A stretch of DNA of 64,000 bases from contig NZ_NOIU01000001.1 of assembly GCF_004136635.1 (NCBI RefSeq), positions 930,001-994,000 on the forward strand, written 5' to 3'. Made by a program: the position numbers and the translations under genes. Source of the stretch: Rothia halotolerans (GTDB taxonomy: Bacteria; Actinomycetota; Actinomycetes; Actinomycetales; Micrococcaceae). Positions 51,476 through 59,540 of this stretch are shown one piece after another. Position 1 is the first letter of the stretch; every line of letters starts with the position of its first letter. Below the pieces are notes generated by a model. The model was given only the letters and a program-made list of their open reading frames with translations. It was not told the origin of the DNA and made no database searches.

Positions 51476-52591
51476 GTGTCCTACTCGCAGCTCTTCCGCC
51501 CCCTGACCCTGCGGAAGCTGGATCTGAAGAACAGGGCCCTGGTCGCCCCCATGTGCCAGTACTCGGCCGCGGCCGACGGCGTCCCCACCGACTGGCACCT
51601 CATGCACCTGGGATCCTTCGCCACCGGCGGCTTCTCCCTGGTGCTCGCCGAGGCGACCGCCGTGGTGCCCGAGGGCCGCATCTCCCCGCGCGACCTGGGG
51701 CTGTGGGACGACGAGCAGGCCGAGGCCTTCGCCCGGATCGCCGACTTCGTCCACGAGCACGGCGAGGGCGCGAAGTTCGGCATCCAGCTGGCGCACGCGG
51801 GCCGCAAGGGCTCGACCACCGGCGACCTCCCGGGCCTGTCCGGCGGTCCGCTGACCGAGGACGACGGCGCGTGGCGGACCCTCGCCCCGACCGAGGAGCC
51901 CTTCGGCGGCTTCCCCGCCCCGCACGCCCTGACCGAGGAGGAGATCGAGGAGACGGTCGAGGCGTTCGCAGCCTCCGCGCGCCGGGCCGTGGAGGCCGGC
52001 GTCGACACCGTCCAGATCCACGCGGCCCACGGCTACCTGCTGCACGAGTTCCTGCAGCGCCGCGTCAACACCCGCTCCGACCGCTGGGGCGGCGAGAGCC
52101 TCGAGGACCGCATGCGCTTCCCGCTGCGCGTGGTCGAGGCGGTGCGCGGCGCGCTGCCGGAGCACATGCCGCTGCTGCTGCGCGTCTCCGCCGTGGACTG
52201 GCGCGAGCCGGCGGACACCGAGCAGGGCCGGGCCGCCAACGCCGAGGACCTGGCGGACATCACCGAGTTCGTGGCCCGCGCGCGGGACCTCGGGGTGGAC
52301 ATGGTGGACGTCTCCTCGGGCGGCAACCTCGCCGCGCCGCAGGTGCGCCCCGGGCCCGGCTACCAGACCGCCTTCGCCGAGCACGTCCGCCGGGAGACCG
52401 GCGTGCCCACCAGCGCCGTCGGGATCATCACCGACGCCGTGCAGGCCGAGCACATCCTCTCCTCCGGGCAGGCCGACGCCGTGAGCGTGGGCCGCGAGGC
52501 GCTCCGCGACCCGCGCTGGGCCCTGAACGCCGCGCTGACCCTGGGCCAGGAGACCGCCTGGCCCGGGCAGTACGCCCGCGCCCGCCGCTGA
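51476..52591 (+). CDS. Old yellow enzyme family NADH:flavin oxidoreductase (YqjM type)
   Basis: 371 residues from GTG 51476, behind GGAAAGG. The FMN barrel begins LFRPLTLRKLDLKNRALVAPMCQYSAAADG, where the cysteine in APMCQY is the redox-tuning residue of the thermophilic-like class. The catalytic His-Xaa-Xaa-His segment is IQLAHAGRKGS and IHAAHGYLLHEFLQ. It reduces activated C=C bonds of enones or nitro compounds. Monocistronic, followed by a shared terminator. Confidence 0.93.
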   Translation: MSYSQLFRPLTLRKLDLKNRALVAPMCQYSAAADGVPTDWHLMHLGSFATGGFSLVLAEATAVVPEGRISPRDLGLWDDEQAEAFARIADFVHEHGEGAKFGIQLAHAGRKGSTTGDLPGLSGGPLTEDDGAWRTLAPTEEPFGGFPAPHALTEEEIEETVEAFAASARRAVEAGVDTVQIHAAHGYLLHEFLQRRVNTRSDRWGGESLEDRMRFPLRVVEAVRGALPEHMPLLLRVSAVDWREPADTEQGRAANAEDLADITEFVARARDLGVDMVDVSSGGNLAAPQVRPGPGYQTAFAEHVRRETGVPTSAVGIITDAVQAEHILSSGQADAVSVGREALRDPRWALNAALTLGQETAWPGQYARARR

Positions 52592-52613
52592 CCGGCGCGC
52601 CCCGAGCCGAGGC

Positions 52614-52656
52614 ACGACGCCGCCCGTCCCTCCCTCCGAGGGGCGGGCGGCGTCGT
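52614..52656. terminator. Bidirectional hairpin between convergent genes
   Basis: ACGACGCCGCCCG (52614-52626) and CGGGCGGCGTCGT (52644-52656) form a perfect 13-bp stem between the OYE and transporter genes. Confidence 0.65.
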
Positions 52657-52682
52657 CGTTCTCCCGTTCCGCCCAGCCCCCC

Positions 52683-54680
52683 TCAGGACACGTGGACCAC
52701 GGGCCTCCGCGCCTCGTCAGGCTCCGCCCGGCGCAGCACCTCGTGCGCGGTCGGCGCGATCTGCCCCTGCCCGAAGAGCAGGAAGTCCAGCATGTTGCGC
52801 AGCGGCGCCCCGGTGCTCCAGTCCAGGTAGAGGTGCGGGACCTGCCCCGTCATGTCCCGGATCCTCAGCGCGAGCGCCGCGAGGTCGTTGGGCACCGTGG
52901 CGCCGCTGACCTCCAGCACCCCGTACCGGCCGACCCTGCGCCCCATCACCCGCAGCTCGCTGCGGAACTCGGAGGGGTCCTCGATGCTCACCTCCACGAA
53001 CAGGATGTTCCTCTCCGCGCCGATCTTGTGGGAGCGCCCCTCCCGCCGCCGCTTCTCGAGGTAGTCCGCCAGGGTGCAGTTGTCCGGCTTGTGGGCGATC
53101 AGGTGCAGGGGCCGGCCCGGATGCGCCGCGACGAGCTCCTCGGCCGCGGCGTCGAAGGTCACCGACGTCGTCCGCAGCTCGTAGGAGCGCGCCCACCGAG
53201 AGAGCAGCGAGACCGTGAGGATGCCGGCGATGAAGACCAGGGCGATCCGCAGGCCGTCCGGCCGCTCGATCATGTTGGCGACCGTGATGTACACGAAGGT
53301 GGTGGCCACCGCGCCGTAGAACAGGAACCGGCCGCGCTGCCCGGCGATCCTGGCCGACAGCGTCACCGCGACGCCGGCGCTGGTGATCAGCACCAGCACC
53401 CCGGTGGCGTAGGCGCCGCCCTGGGCCTCGACGTCGGCGTCGAAGACGAGCGTGACCGCCACGGCCACCGCGAGGAACACGAGCACCAGCGGGCGGGAGG
53501 CCCGTGCCCACTCGGGCGCCATGCCGTAGCGCGGCAGGTAGCGTGGCACCAGGTTGAGCAGCCCGGCCATCGCGGAGGCGCCGGCGAACCAGAGGATCAG
53601 GATCGTCGAGACGTCGTAGACGCTGCCGAAGGCCTCGCCCAGCAGCTCGTGGGCCAGGTACGCCAGCGCCCTCCCGTTCGCCTCCCCGCCGGGCCCGAAC
53701 TGCTCCTGCGGGATGAGCACGGTGGTGACCAGCGAGGAGCCGGCCAGCAGCACGGACATGGTCACGGCGGCCGTGCTCAGCAGCCGGCCCGCACCCCGGA
53801 TCCGCGCGCGCGTCCTCGCCACCGGGGTCCCGCCGGCACCCCGGATCTGGGGCATCACGACGACGCCGGTCTCGAACCCGGAGAGCCCCAGGGCCAGCTT
53901 GGGGAACACGAGCAGCACCAAGGCGACGGCGAGCCACGGGCTGCCGTGCGAGGACAGGGCCGCGCTCGACCACCCCGCGAGCAGCCCCGGCTGCGCCGCG
54001 ATCCGCAGCCCGGCCGCCGCGAGCACGACGACGTTGAGCAGCAGGTACGCCCCCACCAGCCACACCGCCAGGTTGATGGTCTCCCTGAATCCGCGGAGGA
54101 ACACCGCCCCGAGCAGCGCCAGCAGCCCGAGGGTCAGGAGCACCTGATGCCCGTGGAGGCCGGCGGGGACGAAGGGGTTGGCCTCGATGTGCGCGGCGGC
54201 GTCGGCGGTGGACAGCGTCATGGTGATCATGAAGTCGGTGACCGTGAAGCCCAGCAGCACCAGCACGAAGAGCTTGGCCGACCACCGGGAGAGCAGGCGC
54301 TCCAGCATGCGGATGGAGCCCGCCCCCTGTGGGGACTCGCGGGCCACCCGGAGGTAGATCGGCAGCGCCGCGCCCAGGGTCACCGCGACCAGCACCAGGG
54401 TCGCCACCGGCGAGAGCAGCCCGGCGGCGAGCGCGGCGAGCGCCGGCTGGTAGCCGAGGGTGGAGAAGTAGTCGACGCCGGACAGGCACATGACCTTCCA
54501 CCAGGGGTGGCCCCGCCGGTCGGCCGGTCGGCGGCCGTGCGGGCCCTGGAGGTCCCCGTGCACCGAGGACTCCTCGGAGAGGAACCAGGAGCGGAGGCGC
54601 TGCGAGCGCGGATGCGAGGCGTGCGGCCCGGGGCTCTGCGTCCCGGAGGAGCGGGTCTCGCCAGACAGGATGGTGCCCAT
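52683..54680 (-). CDS. Large APC-superfamily transporter with C-terminal soluble domain
   Basis: 665 residues from ATG 54680. About 60 N-terminal residues are cytoplasmic and charged. Twelve membrane segments follow, starting at CLSGVDYFSTLGYQPALAALAAGLLSP; SGVDYFSTLGYQP is the helix 1 pattern of KUP/APC-like carriers that take up amino acids or potassium. The C-terminal 180 residues form a soluble alpha/beta domain. The exact substrate is not known to me. The upstream region has a long hairpin. Confidence 0.85.
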   Translation of the reverse strand: MGTILSGETRSSGTQSPGPHASHPRSQRLRSWFLSEESSVHGDLQGPHGRRPADRRGHPWWKVMCLSGVDYFSTLGYQPALAALAAGLLSPVATLVLVAVTLGAALPIYLRVARESPQGAGSIRMLERLLSRWSAKLFVLVLLGFTVTDFMITMTLSTADAAAHIEANPFVPAGLHGHQVLLTLGLLALLGAVFLRGFRETINLAVWLVGAYLLLNVVVLAAAGLRIAAQPGLLAGWSSAALSSHGSPWLAVALVLLVFPKLALGLSGFETGVVVMPQIRGAGGTPVARTRARIRGAGRLLSTAAVTMSVLLAGSSLVTTVLIPQEQFGPGGEANGRALAYLAHELLGEAFGSVYDVSTILILWFAGASAMAGLLNLVPRYLPRYGMAPEWARASRPLVLVFLAVAVAVTLVFDADVEAQGGAYATGVLVLITSAGVAVTLSARIAGQRGRFLFYGAVATTFVYITVANMIERPDGLRIALVFIAGILTVSLLSRWARSYELRTTSVTFDAAAEELVAAHPGRPLHLIAHKPDNCTLADYLEKRRREGRSHKIGAERNILFVEVSIEDPSEFRSELRVMGRRVGRYGVLEVSGATVPNDLAALALRIRDMTGQVPHLYLDWSTGAPLRNMLDFLLFGQGQIAPTAHEVLRRAEPDEARRPVVHVS

Positions 54681-54799
54681 CGTGACGTGTCCTTCACTGA
54701 CCAAGGGGCACCGGTGGGCGCCCATAGAGAACATACACCCGGACGCCGGGGAGAGGGCCCCTTCCGGGAGGCTATTTCCGCCGCCGTTTTGAGCCAACC

Positions 54800-54836
54800 G
54801 TGAACAACCGCCGCGTACGGCCCCGAGGCGGTTCAC
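54800..54836. promoter_or_regulatory. Bulged inverted repeat GTGAAC...GTTCAC
   Basis: GTGAAC-AACCGCC (54800-54812) pairs with GGCGGTTCAC (54827-54836) apart from a 3-base bulge. It lies between the transporter and the CsbD gene, 120 bp from the former start. It may be an operator, or part of a 5' untranslated structure. GTTCAC halves recall PhoP sites, but the 11-bp direct spacing is missing. Confidence 0.4.
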
Positions 54837-54939
54837 AGGCCCCGGCGTCTCGCATAATGTGAGGGTCAGGAGGCGGCCCCCTCCCGGCATGGATCCGGGT
54901 AGCACAGGCTAGGGGCTGCCGATGAGGAAAGGAGAGCCC

Positions 54940-55134
54940 ATGGGTATCGAAGACAAGGCAGAGAACAAGGCACAGGATGCCTCCGGCACCGCCAAGGAAA
55001 AGGTCGGCGAGGCCGTGGGCAACGACGATCTGAAGAACGAGGGCAAGGCCGATCAGATCAGCTCCGCCGTCAAGGACGGAGCGGAGAAGGTCAAGGACGC
55101 CGCGCGGAACCTCGGTGACAAGTTCACCAAGTAG
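54940..55134 (+). CDS. CsbD-family stress protein
   Basis: 64 residues from ATG 54940, behind AAGGAG; CATAAT at 54853 is a candidate -10 box. The sequence MGIEDKAENKAQDASGTAKEKVGEAVGNDDLKNEGKADQ is a typical CsbD domain, a hydrophilic helical protein made under general stress. The function of CsbD proteins is unknown. A strong terminator follows. Confidence 0.93.
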   Translation: MGIEDKAENKAQDASGTAKEKVGEAVGNDDLKNEGKADQISSAVKDGAEKVKDAARNLGDKFTK

Positions 55135-55161
55135 TACCGCAGGCGCCTGACGCCCGACGTG

Positions 55162-55197
55162 CCCGTGGCGGGTCACCTCCAGGTGACCCGCCACGGG
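55162..55197 (+). terminator. Strong rho-independent terminator of csbD
   Basis: A perfect 17-bp stem (CCCGTGGCGGGTCACCT and complement) with a 2-base loop, followed by TGTTTT. It is the most convincing terminator in the window. Confidence 0.9.
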
Positions 55198-55249
55198 TGT
55201 TTTAAGCGCCCCGCCCGCCCGCGCCCGCATCCTCAAAGCCCAAACCTGC

Positions 55250-55280
55250 GGCCCACGGCCCACGGCCCACGGCCCACGGC
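55250..55280. repeat. Heptamer tandem repeat GGCCCAC, four copies
   Basis: Four exact copies of GGCCCAC at 55250-55277, followed by GGC, 40 bp before the shikimate dehydrogenase-like gene. It may vary in copy number by slippage. Confidence 0.85.
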
Positions 55281-55317
55281 TGACCTCAACCCACGACCGC
55301 CAGACCCCAGGAGACCC

Positions 55318-56175
55318 ATGAACCAGCAGCCCTCCGCCGAAGCACCCAGCCGCCCCGCCCTGAATCGCGACACCCGCGTGTGCATCTCGCTGGCGGGGCG
55401 CCCCAGCAACCACGGGACGTTCTTCCACAACCACCTGTACGAGAAGTACGGCCTGGACTACCTCTACAAGTCGATGACCACCGAGGACGTCGAGGGCGCC
55501 GTCCGCGGCGTCCGCGCCCTGGGCATCCGGGGCTGCTCGGTCTCCATGCCGTTCAAGCAGGCGGTGATCCCCCTGGTGGACGAGGTGGACCACTCCGCAG
55601 GGGTCATCGGCGCGGTCAACACGATCGTCAACGACGCCGGCCGGCTGACCGCGTACAACACCGACGTGATCGCGGTGGCCTCGCTGCTGCGCACCCACCG
55701 CGTGGACCCGGCGTCGAGCTTCGTGCTGCGCGGCTCGGGCGGGATGGCCCGGGCCGTGGCCGGGGCGCTGCACGACGCCGGGTTCACCCGCGGCACCGTC
55801 GTGGCGCGCAACGAGCGCACCGGCCCCGAGATCGCGCGCCGGTACGGCTTCGAGTGGGCGGCGAGCGCCGAGGGTCTGCGCGCCGACCTGCTCGTCAACG
55901 TCACCCCCGTGGGGATGGAGGGAGGTCCCGAGCAGGAGGAGCTCTCCTTCTCCGCGGAGGCGATCGACGCCGCGCAGGTGGTGTTCGACGTCGTCGCCAT
56001 GCCCGCGGAGACCCCGCTGGTCCTCCGCGCCCGCGCGGCGGGGAAGGAGACGATCACCGGCAGCGAGGTCGCGGCCCTGCAGGCCGCGGAGCAGTTCGCG
56101 CTCTACACCGGGGTCCGCCCCTCGCCCGAGGACGTGGACGAGGCGGAGGAGGCCACGCGACGACGCGGAGCGTGA
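55318..56175 (+). CDS. aroE-like: Shikimate dehydrogenase-like NADP oxidoreductase
   Basis: 285 residues from ATG 55318, behind AGGAG. Shikimate-binding-like elements: VCISLAGRPSNHGTFFHNHLYEKYGLDYLYKSM, CSVSMPFKQAVIPLVD (catalytic lysine of the MPFK motif), GAVNTIVNDAGRLTAYNTDV. The NADP site is in LRGSGGMARAVAGAL. GxPSxHS is replaced by GRPSNHG, which changes the carboxylate-binding serines, so the substrate may differ from shikimate (quinate or a related acid). It is not in an aro operon. Confidence 0.85.
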   Translation: MNQQPSAEAPSRPALNRDTRVCISLAGRPSNHGTFFHNHLYEKYGLDYLYKSMTTEDVEGAVRGVRALGIRGCSVSMPFKQAVIPLVDEVDHSAGVIGAVNTIVNDAGRLTAYNTDVIAVASLLRTHRVDPASSFVLRGSGGMARAVAGALHDAGFTRGTVVARNERTGPEIARRYGFEWAASAEGLRADLLVNVTPVGMEGGPEQEELSFSAEAIDAAQVVFDVVAMPAETPLVLRARAAGKETITGSEVAALQAAEQFALYTGVRPSPEDVDEAEEATRRRGA

Positions 56176-56259
56176 GAGCCGGGATGAATGCCCGAAGGGT
56201 GAATGACAAGGAACCGCGCTCTTCCACCCGACGGGATGATCCCCACCCCGTGCACAGAG

Positions 56260-56414
56260 TTATCCACAAGTGTGGGTAACAGCGGGGGATAACTCGCGAC
56301 GCATACGCCGGCAACCCCGATATTCCGGGGCCGTTCGGTATCCACAGCCTTATTAACAGCTGTGGAGTTACAGCCCTGTAGTTATGAACACCTGTGGGTT
56401 AAGCCTGTGGATAA
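56260..56414. other. Cluster of DnaA-box sequences
   Basis: Two perfect consensus boxes, TTATCCACA at 56260-56268 (plus) and 56406-56414 (minus), plus one-mismatch boxes at 56271-56279 (TTACCCACA, minus) and 56338-56346 (GTATCCACA). Weaker ones lie at 56284-56292, 56361-56369 and 56393-56401. The intergenic region is more AT-rich than the genome. No dnaA or dnaN gene is in the window, so this is a DnaA-binding region (titration, reactivation or promoter control) rather than a proven origin. Confidence 0.7.
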
Positions 56415-56420
56415 CGCGGA

Positions 56421-56462
56421 CGGGCCCGGAGATTCCTGTAATCACAAGAATCTCCGGGCCCG
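56421..56462. terminator. 15-bp hairpin downstream of the rhomboid gene
   Basis: CGGGCCCGGAGATTC and its exact complement enclose a 12-base loop, 45 bp beyond the rhomboid stop. It is likely the terminator of that gene and separates it from the DnaA boxes. Confidence 0.65.
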
Positions 56463-56506
56463 TTCCGCTCCCTTCCGGAGCGGCCGTCCGCCGGCCGGGG
56501 CCGATC

Positions 56507-57325
56507 TCACCGCCGGGAGGCGCCCCGCCCGCTGCGACGGCGCCCTCTCGCGGCGAGCTCGAAGAGCCAGGCGACCAGCGCCCCCACCACGAGGCCGCCG
56601 ATGTGGGCCTGCCACGCGATGCCCGGCACCACGAAGCCGAAGACGAGGTTCACCGCGATGAGGATGACCAGCGCGCGGGTGTCCCCGCCGCGGAACCGGG
56701 TCCAGGCGAAGAACGCCCCGAAGAGCCCGAAGACGCCGCCGGAGGCCCCCAGCACCAGGGTGTAGGGCGGGGAGAGCAGCAGCACCGCCGCCGAGCCTCC
56801 CAGGACGGAGAGCAGGAAGACGGCGAGGAACCGCCATCTGCCCATCCGCGGCTCGAGAGCCTGTCCGAAGATGTACAGCGAGTACATGTTCAGCAGGATG
56901 TGCGCGATCCCCGCGTGGACGAATCCGCTGGTGAGCATGCGCCAGGGCTCCGACGCCGTGAGCACCGGGATGTACGCCAGCTCCCGCGTCACCAGCTGGT
57001 TCGGCAGCAGCCACTGCAGGACGAAGACCACGAGGTTGACCGCGATCAGCGTCCACGTCACGGGCAGGGCGCCGGCCCGCGGGAAGAGGGAGCTCCTGCC
57101 CCGGACTCCCCCGCCCCGGCGCTCGGCCTCCAGGCGCGCCTGGCGGGCGCAGTCGACGCACTGCACGCCCACCGGCGCCTGCACCTGGCAGCGGGGGCAA
57201 GCCGGCCGGTGGCACCGGGAGCAGCTCACGTAGGCCACCGTGTCCGGATGCCGGGGGCAGACCGGCCGTTCGCCGCCCTGCTCCTCGTCGGCGCGCTGCC
57301 CGTAGCGGGGAGGTTCCTGATCCAT
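56507..57325 (-). CDS. Rhomboid intramembrane serine protease with zinc-finger N-terminus
   Basis: 272 residues. The N-terminus has CPRHPDTVAYVSCSRCHRPACPRCQVQAPVGVQCVDC, a B-box-like double zinc site. Seven membrane segments carry the catalytic serine in LVLGASGGVFGLFGAFF and the histidine in WQAHIGGLVVGAL; the HxxxN-type segment is HILLNMYSLYIFG. It cleaves membrane proteins. In many actinobacteria the rhomboid and cyclophilin genes lie together near the replication origin. Confidence 0.94.
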   Translation of the reverse strand: MDQEPPRYGQRADEEQGGERPVCPRHPDTVAYVSCSRCHRPACPRCQVQAPVGVQCVDCARQARLEAERRGGGVRGRSSLFPRAGALPVTWTLIAVNLVVFVLQWLLPNQLVTRELAYIPVLTASEPWRMLTSGFVHAGIAHILLNMYSLYIFGQALEPRMGRWRFLAVFLLSVLGGSAAVLLLSPPYTLVLGASGGVFGLFGAFFAWTRFRGGDTRALVILIAVNLVFGFVVPGIAWQAHIGGLVVGALVAWLFELAARGRRRSGRGASRR

Positions 57326-57375
57326 GTCTCTCCTGTGCTGTGTGCTCGTGGCGCGGGGTGTGCGGGCCCGCGATA

Positions 57376-57416
57376 CACCTGAGGCCCACTCGCGCGGGGC
57401 GAGTGGGCCTCAGGTG
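57376..57416 (-). terminator. Terminator of the cyclophilin gene
   Basis: A perfect 17-bp stem (CACCTGAGGCCCACTCG and complement) with a 7-base loop, between the cyclophilin stop and the rhomboid start. Confidence 0.8.
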
Positions 57417-57442
57417 AGGGTGTAGGCGTCCGAGACTGCCGG

Positions 57443-57988
57443 TCAGGCCTGCTCGACGTCGATCGAGGAGATCACGACGTCCTCGACCGGGCGGTCCATC
57501 ATGCCGGTGGCGACGCCCTCGATGGCGTCGACGACCTTCTTGGACTCGTCGTCGGCGACCTCGCCGAAGATGGTGTGCTTGCCCTGCAGCCAGGTGGTCG
57601 GGATCGTGGTGATGAAGAACTGCGAGCCGTTGGTCCCCTTGCCGCCGCGGGTGCCGGCGTTGGCCATGGCCAGCTTGTAGGGCTCGTTGAAGTTCAGGTC
57701 GGGGCTGATCTCGTCGTCGAACTGGTAGCCCGGGCCGCCGGTCCCCTGGCCCAGCGGGTCGCCGCCCTGGATCATGAAGTCGCGGATGATGCGGTGGAAG
57801 ATCACGCCGTCGTACAGCGGGGTGCCGGTCTTCTTCTCGCCGCTCTTCGGGTCGACCCATTCCTGCGAACCGTCGGCGAGGCCGATGAAGTTCTGCACCG
57901 TCTTGGGAGCGTGGTTGCCGTACAGGTTGACGGCGATGTCTCCGTGGTTGGTGTGGATGGTGGCTTTGGCAGTGGGGATGGCAGTCAT
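57443..57988 (-). CDS. ppiA: Cyclophilin-type peptidyl-prolyl isomerase
   Basis: 181 residues from ATG 57988. The cyclophilin core is intact: FHRIIRDFMIQGGDPLGQGTGGPG (catalytic Arg), TNGSQFFITT and LQGKHTIFGEV. It lacks a signal, so it works in the cytoplasm. It accelerates proline isomerisation in protein folding. Its place next to a rhomboid gene is the common actinobacterial order. Confidence 0.96.
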   Translation of the reverse strand: MTAIPTAKATIHTNHGDIAVNLYGNHAPKTVQNFIGLADGSQEWVDPKSGEKKTGTPLYDGVIFHRIIRDFMIQGGDPLGQGTGGPGYQFDDEISPDLNFNEPYKLAMANAGTRGGKGTNGSQFFITTIPTTWLQGKHTIFGEVADDESKKVVDAIEGVATGMMDRPVEDVVISSIDVEQA

Positions 57989-58209
57989 GGCGCTATTTTC
58001 ACACGGGCTCGCGCGCGGTCCCAAGACCGTTCCGCCTTCAGTGAAAACAAGGGGGCGATACCGGAGCAAAGACAGACCCGGCCGTGCCGCCCATCATATG
58101 GTGAGAGAGGACGACAACCGACTCGATGTGCGTGCCCCTCCCGGAACGGGAGCGGGGCATCGCCGCGGACGAGATCCGCGGCGCGTCGGTCAATGAGGAG
58201 GTACAACTC

Positions 58210-59049
58210 ATGGCAAGCAAGACCAAGAAGGCCAGGAAAGAAGCATCCAAGGCCGCTCAGAAGGCTCAGAAGAACGCCGGTGACAAGCTGCACCAGGGCG
58301 CCGACAGGGCGTCCGAGTTCGCCGGGGAGTGGGCCGCCAGGCTCCAGGAGCGCGCCGGCCAGGCCAACGAGTGGGCTCAGAAGGAGGTCGCCCCCCGCGT
58401 GCAGGAGCAGATCGACAAGGCCACCCCGGCCGTCGAGCAGGCGGTGAGCAACGCTCGCGCCAAGGCCAGCGTGGCCGCCGCGGGCCTGGCCGAGAAGCTG
58501 GACTCCGCGGAGGCTCCGCCGCAGGTGAAGACCGCGGTCGCCAAGCTCACCGGGGACAAGAAGGCGCTCAAGAAGGCCCAGAAGCAGGCCTCCCAGGCCG
58601 CCAAGGACTTCGCCAAGGAGCAGAAGAAGGCCAACAAGAAGTCCCACAAGGGCCTCCTGGTCTTCGGCATCCTGGCGGCGGCCACCGTCGCCGGCGTCGC
58701 CGCCTGGCGCGCCTCCCGCCCCGTGGAGGATCCGTGGCAGACCCCGGCCGACCCCAAGCCGGCCCCGGCCGCCAAGCCCGCCGCCCAGGACGACGAGTCC
58801 GGCGCGGCCGGCAAGGCGAACCCGGCCGAGCAGAAGGTGACCAAGCCGGCGAACGCCCCGGCGCCCTCCAACGAGGAGGTCACCGAGCACGCCGATCCCA
58901 AGAACACCGGCCACCCCGCCCCCGGCTCGGCGATGAACAAGCCCGCGAGCGCGGACACCGCGAACCGCAAGGGCGAGGACACCGTCAAGCCCGAGGTCCG
59001 TCGCAAGGACGACGGCGAGGAGCCGGCCAACAAGGACAAGAACACCTGA
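58210..59049 (+). CDS. Coiled-coil membrane protein (YtxH-like), hypothetical
   Basis: 279 residues from ATG 58210, behind GAGGAGG. Residues 1-145 are highly charged Ala/Lys/Gln-rich helix, likely coiled coil (KARKEASKAAQKAQKNAGDKLHQGADRASEF). A single membrane segment follows (LLVFGILAAATVAGVAAWRA), then about 110 residues of Pro/Ala/Lys/Asp-rich disorder. Such proteins lie near ppiA in actinobacteria; function unknown. Confidence 0.75.
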   Translation: MASKTKKARKEASKAAQKAQKNAGDKLHQGADRASEFAGEWAARLQERAGQANEWAQKEVAPRVQEQIDKATPAVEQAVSNARAKASVAAAGLAEKLDSAEAPPQVKTAVAKLTGDKKALKKAQKQASQAAKDFAKEQKKANKKSHKGLLVFGILAAATVAGVAAWRASRPVEDPWQTPADPKPAPAAKPAAQDDESGAAGKANPAEQKVTKPANAPAPSNEEVTEHADPKNTGHPAPGSAMNKPASADTANRKGEDTVKPEVRRKDDGEEPANKDKNT

Positions 59050-59070
59050 TCCTCGTCCCGAACCGGTTCA

Positions 59071-59110
59071 CGACGACGCCCGTCGCGCATCTGCGCGGCG
59101 GGCTTCGTCG
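59071..59110 (+). terminator. Near-perfect 17-bp hairpin terminator
   Basis: CGACGACGCCCGTCGCG pairs with CGCGGCGGGCTTCGTCG with two mismatches and a 6-base loop, 21 bp after the coiled-coil gene. Confidence 0.7.
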
Positions 59111-59243
59111 CGTTCGGGCGGGACTGCGCCTTCAGGACGGCTCGTCCAGCCCCGGGGACTCCCAGCGCTGAGGACGGCGTCCCGATGTCCCCCGACGACG
59201 GAAGGAATGCGGGCGCCCCGCCCCCGGAGCTGGCCCTCCCCGC

Positions 59244-59537
59244 TCAGCCGGCGTCGAGGATGGGGAGACCGGTCAGCTGGTGCAGGTACTCGCGGGCGAT
59301 CCACAGCACCCCGGCCAGGATCACCAGCACGATGACCGCGAAGAGGAGCCCGGCGAGGATCCGGGCGGCCGCGGAGGCCCGGTGCACCTGCACCACCGCC
59401 CCGTCGGGACGGCGCTCGGTCCGGCCCGCGGAGATCCGCAGCGCCAGGGCGAACAGCGCCGGCATCCCGGCGCCCAGGACCAGCCCGGCCAGCGTCACGG
59501 GGATGATGTTGGAGATCAGGGAGAGGAGGTCGTTCAT
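59244..59537 (-). CDS. Small membrane protein partner of the phosphate transporter
   Basis: 97 residues with two membrane segments (IIPVTLAGLVLGAGMPALFALAL and ILAGLLFAVIVLVILAGVLWIA). The gene lies 3 bp after the phosphate transporter gene and so is in its operon. It has no known domain; many actinobacterial pit genes have such a small neighbour. Confidence 0.75.
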   Translation of the reverse strand: MNDLLSLISNIIPVTLAGLVLGAGMPALFALALRISAGRTERRPDGAVVQVHRASAAARILAGLLFAVIVLVILAGVLWIAREYLHQLTGLPILDAG

Positions 59538-59540
59538 GGC

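Noticed and set aside
51034-52615. Minus-strand open frames across galK and the OYE gene
   Set aside because: Opposite-strand shadows without ribosome sites or domains.
54681-54920. ydaO/yuaA (c-di-AMP) riboswitch before the large transporter
   Set aside because: I looked for the conserved ydaO core on the minus strand and did not find it; only one bulged hairpin is visible.
56176-56506. Chromosomal origin (oriC)
   Set aside because: DnaA boxes are present, but dnaA, dnaN and gyr genes are absent from the window and the gap is short; reported only as a DnaA-box cluster.
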